A stretch of DNA of 64,000 nt from Austropuccinia psidii (GCA_023105745.1 JALGQZ010000001.1:54754937-54818936); one strand, 5' to 3'; positions 46,335 through 57,555 are shown, counted from the stretch's first letter. The notes: generated by a model not told the origin, from the sequence alone. Program-made: numbers and translations.

Positions 46335-46490
46335 GTGAGAGTTTGAGCTTATGATGGAAATATTTCAAGACATCTTGTCCGATTTGAAATTGAAGGATAC
46401 CTCCGCCTTGAATTTTTTGTACACAAAAAAACAATGAACCTGTATAATAAGCTCAAACGTAGTGGAGTATAAAATGATACTTGTTATATG
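46335..46490. other. Flank between C2 and C3, no gene
   Basis: This 156-bp stretch holds no reading frame. It contains a perfect 12-bp inverted repeat, GTTTGAGCTTAT (46341-46352) and ATAAGCTCAAAC (46447-46458). Its last five bases, ATATG (46486-46490), are the target duplication of C3. Originally it was joined to 53407 onward. Confidence 0.55.
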
Positions 46491-46872
46491 TGAGAAGTTT
46501 TGGGTAAGAAAAAAGTGATACGTCGGTAAATTAAGATGATATGATTGCGCAAAGAGAGAGAAAATAGAAAGACCCTTACCTGAGAAGTTTTGGGTAAGAA
46601 AAAAGTGATACGTCGGTAAATTAAGATAGAGATCACAAAGAAGAAAGGAAAGACCTCTATTTATAACATTAACGACGTATCACTCCCAAGCGCTTCTCAG
46701 GAAAGGCAGTAGTTACAAGATAATAAGAATTTGACTAGATACAATATAAAGAAAAAGAAATCTAGCCTAGGAAAAGAAAATATAATACAATTGAACAACT
46801 AGACCAGTCATAGCAAAGACTCAAGACTATTTCTTCCTAAGTTACGACTGATATGGCTGTAATATTTTAACA
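46491..46872 (-). repeat. C3 3' LTR (382 bp)
   Basis: On the plus strand it starts TGAGAAG and ends TTTTAACA. A 47-bp direct repeat inside it lies at 46491-46537 and 46581-46627. Nested inverted repeats CCTGAGAAG/CTTCTCAGG and GTGATACGTCG/CGACGTATCAC lie between about 46579 and 46700. The pol stop codon TAA falls inside the LTR at 46867-46869. Confidence 0.93.
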
Positions 46873-49800
46873 CGCCCCTTCGCTCGAATGCGCAAGAAGT
46901 TGAACAGTGGAACAGAAATCGTAATGTTTGAGTTTTCCAAGTCCTTTGGTAAATAAATCAGCCCACATCAAATTGGTGGGAATATAGGAGACGTGAACGA
47001 ATTTGCTGTTGATAAGATCTCGGATCCAATTGATTCGGATGTTGATATGTCGAGTCCTGTGTTGATACAAAGGATTTAAGCAGAGAGCAATAGCTCCCTG
47101 ATTATCACATTTTAAGTAAACGCTTGGCTCAAGATTAAAGTCGTAGAGTAGTTTCTTAATCCATAAGGTATCCTGGGTCACTTCGGTTAAAGCGCGTAAC
47201 TCCGCTTCAGTGGTGGAGAGAGCCACTATTGGCTGTTTTTTAGCTTTCCAGATAATAAGTCCACCACATAGGACGCCATAGCCGGAAAAAGAACGTCCAT
47301 CATAATTGCTTCCCCAGTCGGAGTCGGAATATCCTATTATTTCGGAATTTTTGATAGTTCCACCAAGCGTCAATTCAAAATTCTTAGTACCTTGAAGATA
47401 TCGAAGGATTCTTTTAAAGGCGGAAACATGACAGCTCGAAGGTTTATCAAGGAATTGAGATAGAACAGAAGTGGCATAGGCCAGATCTGGTCGAGAACAT
47501 GATGTTAGGTAATTTAAGAGGCCAATGGCTTTACGATAACAAAAAATTGTGTCTTGATTGGTCTCATCAGATAAAACTAATCTAACGCCAGGATCCATTG
47601 GAGTAGCGACAGGTTTACAGTTCTCCATTCCGAATTCTTTTAGGATTTTGTCGATGTAGAGTTGTTGTGAGAGAGTGATGGTTTTGCTGCTTCGATTTCG
47701 ATTGATCTTGATTCCTAAGATGAATTGGACTTGAATCAAATCTTCCATGCTAAAGACTTCTTTTATATTACTTTTGAATTTTTCCACAGTCTCCAATTTA
47801 CCACCAATAAGCATGTCATCAACATGTACGAAAACAGCACAGAAGCTTTTTTCAGTACTAACGAATAGACATGGATCTGCTTGGCATGGCTTAAATTTAA
47901 GGGTGTTAAACACATCTTTTAGTCTTTTATACCAACACCTAGGACTTTGTTTAAGCCCATATAGCGATTTGATGAGTTGAAGGCATGTATTGGGTTGAAT
48001 AGCGTGAGGATACCCTTCTGGGTATTTCATAAAAACCTTTTCCTCAGTTATTCCATGAAGGAAAGCAGTGCGAACGTCCATTTGGTGAAGTTCAAAATCA
48101 TTAATAGCACAATAGGAGAGTAGAAAACGAAGAGAGGCAAGTCTTCCAGTCGGAGCATAAGTTTCATTATAATCTATTCCTTCAATTTGTGAGAAACCTT
48201 GAACACAAAGTCTTGCCTTGTATCTCACAACCTTGCCAGTGTGGTCTTCTTTCTCACGGAAGACCCAAGTAGAACCCAGGAGGTTGGCTTCCTGCGATAA
48301 TGGAACAACTTGCCAGACTCCATTCTCCTTGATGCTGGATATTTCATCAATGATCGCCAATTTCCATTTGTCGGCCTGTAGGTGATTCATAGCCTGGGAA
48401 TAAGTTTTAGGAGTGCTTGAATTGAAGTAAGTAGCAGCCTTAGCAAACCTTCGTTGCCCTTCTGGAAGGATATTGGATACGTCAAGGTTGCTAGAGATGT
48501 CTTTCGGTGCTTTATCGAGCGTATTCTCCATTACCCAGCCCTTTGGAAGGCTTTTGATGGGTAATGGATCTAGTGGCTGATGAGTAGTGGCATCCTCTGA
48601 ACTGTAATGTTCTTGAAGATCGTCGAAAACTTCATTGTTGAATTCTGTAGCTGTTTGGAAAGATGAAGAAGGAATAGAATTGTCGATGTCGGGTGAAGGT
48701 CCTATTTCTTCTGAAGGACTAGAATTGTCAGGAATTGATATTTCTGAGCAAGCATTGTTTACAGGAGTAAAAGAGGTAGAGTCAAGACATGAACTTTCTT
48801 CTTTTGAGGAGTTGATAGTCTCCTGAAATTTGTCATCAAAAAGACAGTCATGTGTGATTTGAATTTTATTGGTGACAGAGTTATAGACACGAAAATTTTT
48901 GTGCCCCTCTGAGTAACCAAGAAAGAACCCCTTTTCGGCACGAGGGTGAAGTTTTGATTTTAGGTTTGCCTTATTTACATGAATGTAAACAGGGCATCCA
49001 AAGGGGTGAAGATGGTCTATCTTAGGTGCATAACTAAAAATCATCTCAAAAGGGGTTTTGAATGCTAACGAGGACACTGGAGTTCTATTTAGCAAGTAAG
49101 TTGCAGTAGACACAGCTTCTCCCCACCAATCGCAGGAGAGTTTGGAGTCAATCAGGAGGCAACGAACCCTTTCCATTAGAGTTCGATTGGCCCTTTCAGC
49201 AAAAAGGTTTTGCTGAGGCGTATGTGGAGCGGTAAGAAGAGACTCTATTCCTTCGTCAAGCAGGTATTGGCGAAAAGATCCCTCGATGAATTCTCCACCG
49301 TTATCAGATACCACTTTCATGATTCGAAAAGTGGTCTGTTTTTCAATGAACGTTTTGAATAATTTGAATGCTTCAAAACATTTGGATTTGTTCGAGATAG
49401 AAGAAGTAAAACGGTATCTGGAATAGCCATCAATTAGTTGAAAAATAAAGCGACTACCTCCTTTAGAGACAGGAGTGATTGGACCACAGACGTCCATGTG
49501 GACAATTTGTAGTGGCTGAGAAGTGTTAGGAAAGGTGCCATTAAAGGGTAGACGGTGAGATTTTGAACTCAGGCATGCTTCACATTTCAAGCCCGAAAAA
49601 TCAAGGGACGGGAAGAGATAAGAGGCATATTTATTGCTTGGATGACCCAAAGCTCGGTGGATGATGGACACGTCTGTGCTTTCTTTAGTGAAGTGTGAAA
49701 CTGGAGCACCAAGAATAATTGAGATGACGTTGTCTACAAGTTTTCCTTCAAGTATAATTTCGTTATCGTCATCAAAAAGCTGAACACTTTCCCCTTTTCC

Positions 49801-50019
49801 AGTGAGGGAGCAACCTTTCCGAAGGAAGGGTGATAGGGAAATTAATGGAGTAGTGATGTTGGGAACGATGAGTGAGTTTTTAAGGTGAATTATTGACCCC
49901 TTGTAGCCTGTAATGGCTGCGGTGCCAAATCCTTCAGCGTAGATTATAGTACCATCGGCCTGGTTTAAGGCAACTTTGGTTTTAGTAAATGAGATGAATC
50001 TCTCTGAGTCTTTGAACAG
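46867..50019 (-). CDS. C3 pol: integrase, reverse transcriptase, RNase H
   Basis: The frame is open from the inner edge of the solo LTR (50019) to the TAA at 46867. Counting from the Met at 49671: integrase finger H5, H10, C30, C33; core with VHMDVCGPITP, VVSDNGGEFIEG and HTPQQNLFAERANRT holding the D-D-E residues; about residues 290-400 a Ser/Pro-rich linker; reverse transcriptase from about 440 with STWVFREKEDHTGKVVRYKA, QMDVRTAFLHGITEEKVFMK and the VHVDDMLIGG active site; RNase H from about 760 with GYSDSDWGSNYDGRSFSGYG, ALSTTEAELRAL and KCDNQGAIALC; end TNLMWADLFTKGLGKL. No stop or shift interrupts it. The true protein starts upstream in gag, so the Met at 49671 is not a start. Confidence 0.92.
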   Translation of the reverse strand: MFKDSERFISFTKTKVALNQADGTIIYAEGFGTAAITGYKGSIIHLKNSLIVPNITTPLISLSPFLRKGCSLTGKGESVQLFDDDNEIILEGKLVDNVISIILGAPVSHFTKESTDVSIIHRALGHPSNKYASYLFPSLDFSGLKCEACLSSKSHRLPFNGTFPNTSQPLQIVHMDVCGPITPVSKGGSRFIFQLIDGYSRYRFTSSISNKSKCFEAFKLFKTFIEKQTTFRIMKVVSDNGGEFIEGSFRQYLLDEGIESLLTAPHTPQQNLFAERANRTLMERVRCLLIDSKLSCDWWGEAVSTATYLLNRTPVSSLAFKTPFEMIFSYAPKIDHLHPFGCPVYIHVNKANLKSKLHPRAEKGFFLGYSEGHKNFRVYNSVTNKIQITHDCLFDDKFQETINSSKEESSCLDSTSFTPVNNACSEISIPDNSSPSEEIGPSPDIDNSIPSSSFQTATEFNNEVFDDLQEHYSSEDATTHQPLDPLPIKSLPKGWVMENTLDKAPKDISSNLDVSNILPEGQRRFAKAATYFNSSTPKTYSQAMNHLQADKWKLAIIDEISSIKENGVWQVVPLSQEANLLGSTWVFREKEDHTGKVVRYKARLCVQGFSQIEGIDYNETYAPTGRLASLRFLLSYCAINDFELHQMDVRTAFLHGITEEKVFMKYPEGYPHAIQPNTCLQLIKSLYGLKQSPRCWYKRLKDVFNTLKFKPCQADPCLFVSTEKSFCAVFVHVDDMLIGGKLETVEKFKSNIKEVFSMEDLIQVQFILGIKINRNRSSKTITLSQQLYIDKILKEFGMENCKPVATPMDPGVRLVLSDETNQDTIFCYRKAIGLLNYLTSCSRPDLAYATSVLSQFLDKPSSCHVSAFKRILRYLQGTKNFELTLGGTIKNSEIIGYSDSDWGSNYDGRSFSGYGVLCGGLIIWKAKKQPIVALSTTEAELRALTEVTQDTLWIKKLLYDFNLEPSVYLKCDNQGAIALCLNPLYQHRTRHINIRINWIRDLINSKFVHVSYIPTNLMWADLFTKGLGKLKHYDFCSTVQLLAHSSEGAC
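46873..46881 (-). other. C3 polypurine tract
   Basis: GAAGGGGCG on the minus strand abuts the 3' LTR start TGTTAAAA. It overlaps the last pol codons (Glu-Gly-Ala). Confidence 0.75.
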
Positions 50020-51857
50020 TGTAAGGTGTGGATATGAAACTTTGATTAAAAATCAAGTACTTTTCCTGTCCTCAAAATTTGTATAAGGTAAAATTCAGTT
50101 AAAAATAGTATGAAATATTATTTTTAAGAGAAAACACGCCAATTTTATTGTTTATAACTTTATTAGTATAAAACAATAATATTATAAAAATTTATTGTTT
50201 TACCAACAATAAAAATTTATCCAAAAAATACTCTACAAGAGATATTTTAAGGCTACAAAAGAAATTTCTTCAAGAGCAATTTCAATTGGAATTAATTGAG
50301 CAAAGAACTGCAAGCAATTAATTAAAGAACAGAGTCTTTAAAAAGAATATTAAAGAGAAAACACGCCCAAAAGTGACCAGAGTGAATTTGGAAACAAAGT
50401 GACAAAGTTAACAGTGATGAAAGATGCTTTAATTCACTTTTGGGGTGGTTCAGGGGTAAAAATGATTATAAGAGTTACAAACAATGATTATAATGATTTT
50501 TTCACGTGGTTAAAAGGTTTAAAATGATTTAAAAGTGGTGGTTGGAATCTTTGATTGATTGGTTTAACAGTTTTAAACTAATTAATAAAAGGAAAAGATT
50601 CTAACATGAAGAGAAAAGTGGGGCAAAGAAGACATTCTTTTATAGCCATCAATTCTCTTACTCCAAAAGTAAAATTTACTCTTGTCAGTCGTGAAAAACA
50701 GTCTGACAACAGAAAAGCCAATTATGGCATCATTGAACCCTGGTTTAGACTAAAAAGGGCTGGTTTAAGCCATTTTTAGCCATTTTTAGCCATTTTAGAC
50801 CCTTAAATCAGCCATTACTATAGCAATACCAGGCCTAGAGCCTTCAAAACACGTCAGAATGTGTGTCAGAGGCGTAGAAACCAGTTAAAACTGTTTTTAT
50901 TATGATTGTTTTATCTTAAGGGTAGTTTTACCTTCTTGGCAACAGCTAAAACTACCCCAGTTGGTATCAAAACCTCATCATCAATTGAGTCCACAGACCC
51001 TGTAACTCAATTCCAGGCCAAAAGTGATGAACTTTTGCGTGAATTTTGACATCCCACGCCTGTCAGCAAGGATTTTGGGGGTCTAGCTCCCCCTTAGAGC
51101 TGGAGTTCCTTTTCCCCCCCAAATTTAATCTTTCCAATTTATTTTTCCTTTAATTCCTCATCATGTATTATACTTATAATTTACACATGTAATTCAATTC
51201 AATTGTACAGTACAATACAGTAATAATTGACACCTCTTATGTAAATCAAAGTTCACTTATGTAATACACGCGCACATTTTGACATTTCAATTGAATTCAA
51301 TTGAAAATACTTTAATTCCTCATAACTTCTAAACTAAACACAACACCTCAATTTTAACACAAAAATTGATGGTTAACACCACATGTGGTGTGAATTAAAT
51401 TAAGGTTTTGAGGATTTTCAACTTTTGTATTGAAAATACTAAAAACTTAATTTAAGCTTATTTAGAGTTGAGTTACAAAAATTTCACTCAGAGGTGACCC
51501 CACCTGATTTTTTATGAGGAATCCAATGGTGAAATAAAATTTATATGTTTATTTATTGGATAAAAAGTTATAATAAATTTTATTTAACTTTTTTCCAAAT
51601 TTATTTATTTTTTCACAATTTTTGTTAAAATTTCATTTTTACTTAATTTTTCAAGTATAAATGTAATTTTATATTTACAAAATTTAAAGTAATTTTATTT
51701 TTAAATTATAATTAATTTTTTATTTTTAATATAATTTTATATTTATATTTTTTATTTTTATTTTAATAATATAAATAAATTTATTTTATTTATATTAATA
51801 TGTTATTTTTTATATTTGTGGTCTTTTGGGTATATGAAATTACCTCTAAGGCTCACA
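50020..51857 (-). repeat. Solo LTR of the G1 family inside C3 (1838 bp)
   Basis: It begins on the minus strand TGTGAGCCTTAGAGG and ends ACACCTTACA. AACAG lies on both sides (50015-50019 and 51858-51862). No internal gypsy sequence remains, so an element inserted and then lost its interior by LTR-LTR recombination. It matches the G1 LTRs along its length and keeps the TATA box TATAAAAG (50637-50644, minus). It sits just after the protease active site of C3. Confidence 0.93.
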
Positions 51858-52942
51858 AACAGCGAATGAGAGGCTCCGCTGTCAAGAATGGCACGTTCTT
51901 CTTTGATAAATGATATTGTTTTTGATCCAGCGCCGATGCAAAAGACTCTAGGAGAGGAAATTGATTTTTGACCAGCACTTTCGGTAGTGTTAGCGGTCTC
52001 TTTTGAGCGGTTTCTTCTTTCTCTGAATTCTTTAAGAAGAGGTGGATGAAGCTGGAAACATTGATCTTCTGAGTGAGGAGCTTCAGGAGAATGCTTCCCA
52101 TTTTTACATTTTATTCTTCTTTCTCCGATGCGAAGAGCCTGGCCATCGGGTATTGATAGTTCTTGGTTCCTAGCAAGTGCTAGTTCTATATCTGATAATA
52201 GGCTTTCAAGAGTGGGAACGCGCTTTGATATCTTGATCTCTTGATATATATTGTTCTTTACAAAGGATAAAGAATTCGGGAGATTTCTAAGATAATAAAA
52301 AGCTAACATACGAGACATTGTTTTTTCCTCAAATAGATCCTATCCCATAGACTTAAGGAGCTTAGACTGATGCCGAATCTCTATAATGGAATTTGAAACA
52401 GTTCCATCTTCTATTTTCATTCCAAAAAGTTTCGTCATAACTGTAGCACAGTTTTCAACCGAAGAAGCAGCATAAAAATTGCGAATATTGAGCCAAAGAG
52501 CGGCTGGATTGTAATTTTCTTGATCATCATCAAAGAACTTGTCATAGTTCTCTTGGTCAAGAGTGTTACCTAGCCAGAAGTAAATCTGCCGGCAGCTATT
52601 CTGGAAGAATTCTACTTCTTCCTCTGGTGCGTCATTGGGTAGAGAGCTTATCCAGTCGGGCTTCAAGAATACGTCAATATTTTTGATCGTGAGTGCCATT
52701 TTAACTTTATTGCTCCATTTAGCATAATTTTTAGAAGTCAAAGGATCAATATTTGTTTTATCTAGAGTTTCAGCAAGACTCCTAGTGGTAAGATCTCTTA
52801 GAAGGTTTGATTTTAGTAATTTATATGAGAGAGTTGGAGTTCTTAACCAAAGATGATTGGATGATTCTTGTCGCATTGGACTAGAGGGGATTTGAAGGAC
52901 AGGTGACTCATCTCGAGAGGATTCTGAGTCAATTTGATTCAT
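51858..52942 (-). pseudogene. C3 gag and protease (one amber stop)
   Basis: The ATG at 52942 opens MNQIDSESSRDESP. The Gag block reads TNIDPLTSKNYAKWSNKVKM and SIIEIRHQSKLLKSMG, then TAG at 52340-52342, then in the same frame DLFEEKTMSRMLAFYYLRNL. Downstream is a Cys/His finger, CKNGKHSPEAPHSEDQC, and the protease active site ILDSGASHSLF, which runs straight into the solo LTR. After removing the insert the frame continues SLFKDSERFISF into pol. The stop may be a single mutation; it could also allow separate Gag production by readthrough, though position inside Gag argues against that. Confidence 0.88.
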
Positions 52943-53003
52943 GGTGATAATATTTGAAGAGAGTAAAATTTAAATGATATTTTTATCTAAGATTTCAGCA
53001 GAA

Positions 53004-53019
53004 CGCTGGGCCCATAACC
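53004..53019 (-). other. C3 primer binding site, complement of an initiator tRNA anticodon arm
   Basis: On the minus strand GGTTATGGGCCCAGCG starts at the first base after the 5' LTR. Its complement, CGCTGGGCCCATAACC, has the look of the initiator methionine tRNA anticodon stem and loop (GGGCCCAUAACC with the CAU anticodon). Drosophila copia is known to use a cut half of that tRNA in the same way. Confidence 0.75.
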
Positions 53020-53401
53020 TGAGAAGTTTTGGGTAAGAAAAAAGTGATACGTCGGTAAATTAAGATGATATGATTGCGCAAAGAGAGAGAAAATAGAAAG
53101 ACCCTTACCTGAGAAGTTTTGGGTAAGAAAAAAGTGATACGTCGGTAAATTAAGATAGAGATCACAAAGAAGAAAGGAAAGACCTCTATTTATAACATTA
53201 ACGACGTATCACTCCCAAGCGCTTCTCAGGAAAGGCAGTAGTTACAAGATAATAAGAATTTGACTAGATACAATATAAAGAAAAAGAAATCTAGCCTAGG
53301 AAAAGAAAATATAATACAATTGAACAACTAGACCAGTCATAGCAAAGACTCAAGACTATTTCTTCCTAAGTTACGACTGATATGGCTGTAATATTTTAAC
53401 A
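53020..53401 (-). repeat. C3 5' LTR (382 bp)
   Basis: It reads the same as 46491-46872 wherever I compared them. As the copy beside the primer site it drives transcription towards gag. It is followed by ATATG at 53402-53406. Confidence 0.93.
53186..53194 (-). promoter_or_regulatory. TATA box of C3 5' LTR
   Basis: TATAAATAG on the minus strand lies near the middle of the LTR, upstream of the primer site and gag. The 3' LTR has the same string. Confidence 0.6.
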
Positions 53402-53406
53402 ATATG

Positions 53407-56400
53407 ATCTCTTTTCCCTGGAAGTAAGCTATTTTTATATCTCTTTGAATTGATATTTACTGGATATTTGTGACCTCAGATAGTACCAGCTTTTATTCTC
53501 GAAGTTCCTGAATTTCAACTAAGGTAAAACCAGAGATGCTACAGCGTATTATAAAAACCTTATGAATGGGGAAACTTTGAAATAATTGAGATTGAATTAG
53601 AAATAAATCAAGGACTTTGATAATTGGGTTCAACTTTGTTTCCGCGTTACAGGACAAATGAATTAAAATTACTCAGATTGACGCAGTACAGTAGTAAAGC
53701 TGAAATGCTTTTCGTAGCAAGACTGGTGGTTTAGGAGGGCCAAAGGAATAAACCCCTTTCGTTGGGAAACTATCCAGTTAGACATCATTTTTTCGGTTTA
53801 TCTACAAAACTCAAAAAGGGCCGGCTTGAGGTTGAGGGTTCTCTTTCTTTTTGATAGTTCCTACTTAGCTTCTATTTTCTGATCAAGAGCTCATGTGAGA
53901 TACAGCATTTTAATTGGTCAGAAAACACAAACGCGAGGATGGTTACAGAGAAAACAAAGAAAAAAGGTTTTTTAACAGTTAACTTGATTTAATCTACGCC
54001 AAAACTGTTTGGATCCATTACAAGAGCTAGGAAAATCTTTTTATAGCATCAGCCTTGCAATGATTGGCCAAGTGACCCAAGAGTTTTCTCTCCGTGCTGG
54101 TAGTTTATCTTCTCATTAATCATTGAGGAAAGACATAAAAGGCCTCTCCCCTCCACCTTCAACTCATGCCTCAGCCACACAATCCCGATCCCCATCTCTT
54201 TTTAGCCCTTTTGACTTTTTTGACTTTTCAAAAAAGTCACTTTAATTCCTTCTTTCCGACTCTGATTTTTTTCCCCATTCATTCAGAAAAGGCCATCGTA
54301 TATTTTTAAAATATCATAGGTCCTATTTACATTAAAACGTGATTATAAAATCTTCTTTCTTTGAAAGCATGACGAATTCAAATTACTGAATCCTGTTTCA
54401 ATTCATTCTGTCATTTCTCTTCAAATCTAATTTACTTTGAGAAATTTCAGTGAGATCCTACTGTATTTCGAAATCCTTTAATAATAAAAGGTGCTTTCAA
54501 CAACTTTTATATCTCTGTAAATATGAAAAAGGACGTTAGGCTTCTTTATAGTTTCTTTTGCTCTTATGAATGAATTTTGTTCTTATGGTCCTAGTCATTG
54601 ACTTATCATGTCCTCCATATTGGGCTTAGATTGGCTATTCATTAATATTAAAAATCATTTTCAACTTCATTCATTCAAGTTCACGTTTTCAGATTAGTTT
54701 CTTCAATGCTGTCGGTACGTTTTTCCATAGAAAGGTCAAACGGGCGATTAAAGCTGTTTATATGTTCTGGTTTTTGATTTGCTTATTGTTAACTTCAGGC
54801 ATCTCACTAACCATGCCTTAAATATTAGGCTAAGGTTATCACATTTGGTATCGCATCATGAAGCCAGTCAAGGCAAGATGTGATAGTATCAAGTTGACAT
54901 CATTTGTCACAGACCTTTGTCTTCAAAATAGATATCATCTTTCTGAATCACTTCCGTTCTGATATTTTCAGAAGCCAATGAAGCCGTCTTTACCATATCG
55001 GGCTAATTCTGGTGCGCTCATCAAAGCACAGTATCAAGTTCCCTCTTTTCTCTAAAGGAGTACAATTCAGAGGATCAATTCACTAAAATAATCAATGGTG
55101 ATGTCCTGAGTGGAGTTATAATTTTTTTTCAAACCTGAACACATTCAAGTAAAATATATTCACAACTATCAAAGGTCCTGAAATTTGAGGTAGATCACAC
55201 CAGGAATAAATATAGCATAGTTTGTTCATGAATTTCATCCAACCACAATAGCGCTTAATAAATTGCTGACATATTATTCTTTGCTTAGTTCTTTGGTTTT
55301 TCATGCAGCCACCGTCTTAATGTTGGGCTTTATTAGGCCTACTTTATCGCTTAAAAGTATTGGCCACATAAGATATGAAGTCAGTACGTGGGTTTGAAGG
55401 CTCGGATCTAGACTGAGAGCTTGATAAAGCAATCTCCCTCATATTGGGTCAATTTTGGCTGGTTTGAGACATGAGCTGTTTGACATTTTCGTCGATTTTC
55501 TCATAGGCGTAAGCTCAAGATTGAATCGCTTAAGCAGAGGGCGAGATGCTGAGTAAAAGAAAGAACCCTATTGTTGGTTTATCACAACCTTTCAAAGAGA
55601 TTTTGGTCATCTCAAGAACTTTCAAACAGGTTTTAACTTTATTTGTTTATCCCATTTCAAATTGATAGTATTTCTTTGAAAGGCGCCAGCTCCGATAGTC
55701 ACTCAGATCGTAAGATGACTGGAGAAAGTGGGACGTATCCCATATCGGGCGTGTATCATGATTTTTCGGTTTTTATATCTCCGAGAGAAAGCGATTTATT
55801 GGCTTTTGTTTCCCTCTTAACCTGCTTCAGCTTTCATGGCACGCCTTTTTGCGAATGAAAACAAGTTAGAAAAAAGATATATTCAAAAGGTTTTTTGATA
55901 AATTGAGCATTCACAGGTTACAATCTGTGAATGACATATTCAGGACAGGTACTTTGATCTTTAGAATCGATCGCAGTATAACATGGATATGACATTTAGA
56001 TTTCGACAATGTGTTTATAGGATATAATGTAGCCAGATTCGAGCCTGTTTCTAAGTCGTTTTCTCATCCACCAAAATCATGAAGGCTGGATTAATTAATG
56101 GGCCCAGTTTTTCTTTTTGATAAATAATAGACAGACAATTCCACAGGTATAGAGATATGATGCTCTGCTCTGGCTGTGGACGATGCAAGGACCTTTGATT
56201 GGTGGGTCAAAGATTTTCAGTCGCTCATAGAATCCCTTTCGGAATAAGCTGACATCTAATTATGAATGACTATCACTAGTATCTGAGTAAAAAGTGCTGA
56301 ATTGGGATGAGACTTGTTCAGGGCACCCCAGCGATAAGATGATAGGCGAGCGGAGTTGACGCGTAAAGTCTCAAACCTATCAGCCCGTTTGGACCCAGTC

Positions 56401-57555
56401 AAAAGTAGAATTCCAACAATTTCTAACATAGCTTAAGACTTCATCAACATCAAGATATCCATCATCAACCTAGACTTGCAAAGAAAGCCTTGAGTATGTG
56501 AGATAAGATGGCTTCACCGTGACATTTGGGAAGAAAAGTGAGACAATTCCAAGATTAAGCGCTGCAATCCTGCTGTGACAAGGACTTGAGGAAATCCACC
56601 ACCGAAAGCCAAGTTGAACAATGTTATTCGCAATTATCTTGCTTTCAAGAATGTAAATATCTCAGTTGAGCCCATTTCTTGCTTGCGAAGCGATCTATGG
56701 ATGAGTGTTTCATCGACAGCCTGTCCTTGAAAAATGAGAACTTCAACACAATACAGCCTATGGGAGCAAATAGAAATTGAGCTTCTTTGGACAAAAGAAA
56801 AGATCTTTCCGAGACTCATACCTTTGTCATTCTTTTATTTCTATTCATTTCATGCCTTCCACAAACTTTTATCGAAAGACAAACTGTTTAGGAGATCCAT
56901 TGATTTTGAGTATCACTGCTCGAAAGCTGGTCAGCAATAGTGAGACAAGCAGCATGGTTGTATTAAGTTTTGAATCACATTCATGGTAAAATTCGCCACC
57001 TCTGTTCATCTTTGAGCTGAGCACAGTATTTGATTCTTGCCGAGAATTGTTCTAGAAGCGCTTGTCTATTAGCAGAAGAACAATTTAAGGACAAGTCCAC
57101 ACCTTCTATATCTTAACTTCCTGTAGAACTCAGATGAAATTTATTTATTGGAAATGCTGTTTGATGTTTTTATGTATTCTAATCACTTTCATTATACTTT
57201 ATGTAGTTACATTATCTACTGGCCATTTTTCTTCATCTTACTAAGATATATTTCAGTTTAAAACGTTTAATTCCCACTTTATTTCAGTAGTAAACTACAT
57301 ATTATAGCTATTGGATTTCTTGCTTTAATCATTATTTTAAACTATACCTATGAGGGATTAATCTCATTTATTCCAAAATATCATTACTGTTGACGGATAA
57401 TCCTAACAGAAATGAATGTTTTGGGTTGTGCATCATCCCTGACATACTGAAATAAATTGCCATGTTCTCTATTATTGAGATCTATGAGTACTATTCTATT
57501 TTTCAAATTCATTCAAAATGAAATCTTCCAATCAAGATGAAGTTTCTAGCTTGAA
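53407..57555. other. Non-repetitive stretch, no gene recognised
   Basis: About 4.1 kb show no LTR ends, no retrotransposon protein and no long frame; the longest frames are 60-71 codons and do not look like known proteins. Base content is less AT-rich and CpG is more common than in the old elements around it. Words like CATATTGGGCT or CATATCGGGC recur at about 54616, 54992, 55438 and 55740 in unlike contexts. It may be intergenic host DNA, a promoter or a gene with many short exons. Confidence 0.5.

Larger units (their letters stand above)
46491..53401 (-). mobile_element. C3: young copia retrotransposon with a solo LTR inside
   Basis: Two 382-bp LTRs (46491-46872 and 53020-53401) show no difference that I could find by reading them side by side. 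ATATG flanks the element at 46486-46490 and 53402-53406. The gag-pol frame from 52942 to 46867, less the 1838-bp insert and one 5-bp duplication, is 4233 nt, exactly 1411 codons, with a single in-frame amber stop. All copia domains and active-site residues are present. This was a recently active copy, disabled by the stop and by the G1-family insertion. Confidence 0.93.

Noticed and set aside
55643..55858. 71-codon frame in the non-repetitive stretch, and others at 56634-56989
   Set aside because: Short, overlapping on both strands at 56634-56989, with no recognised domain. They could be exons, but I cannot support a gene.
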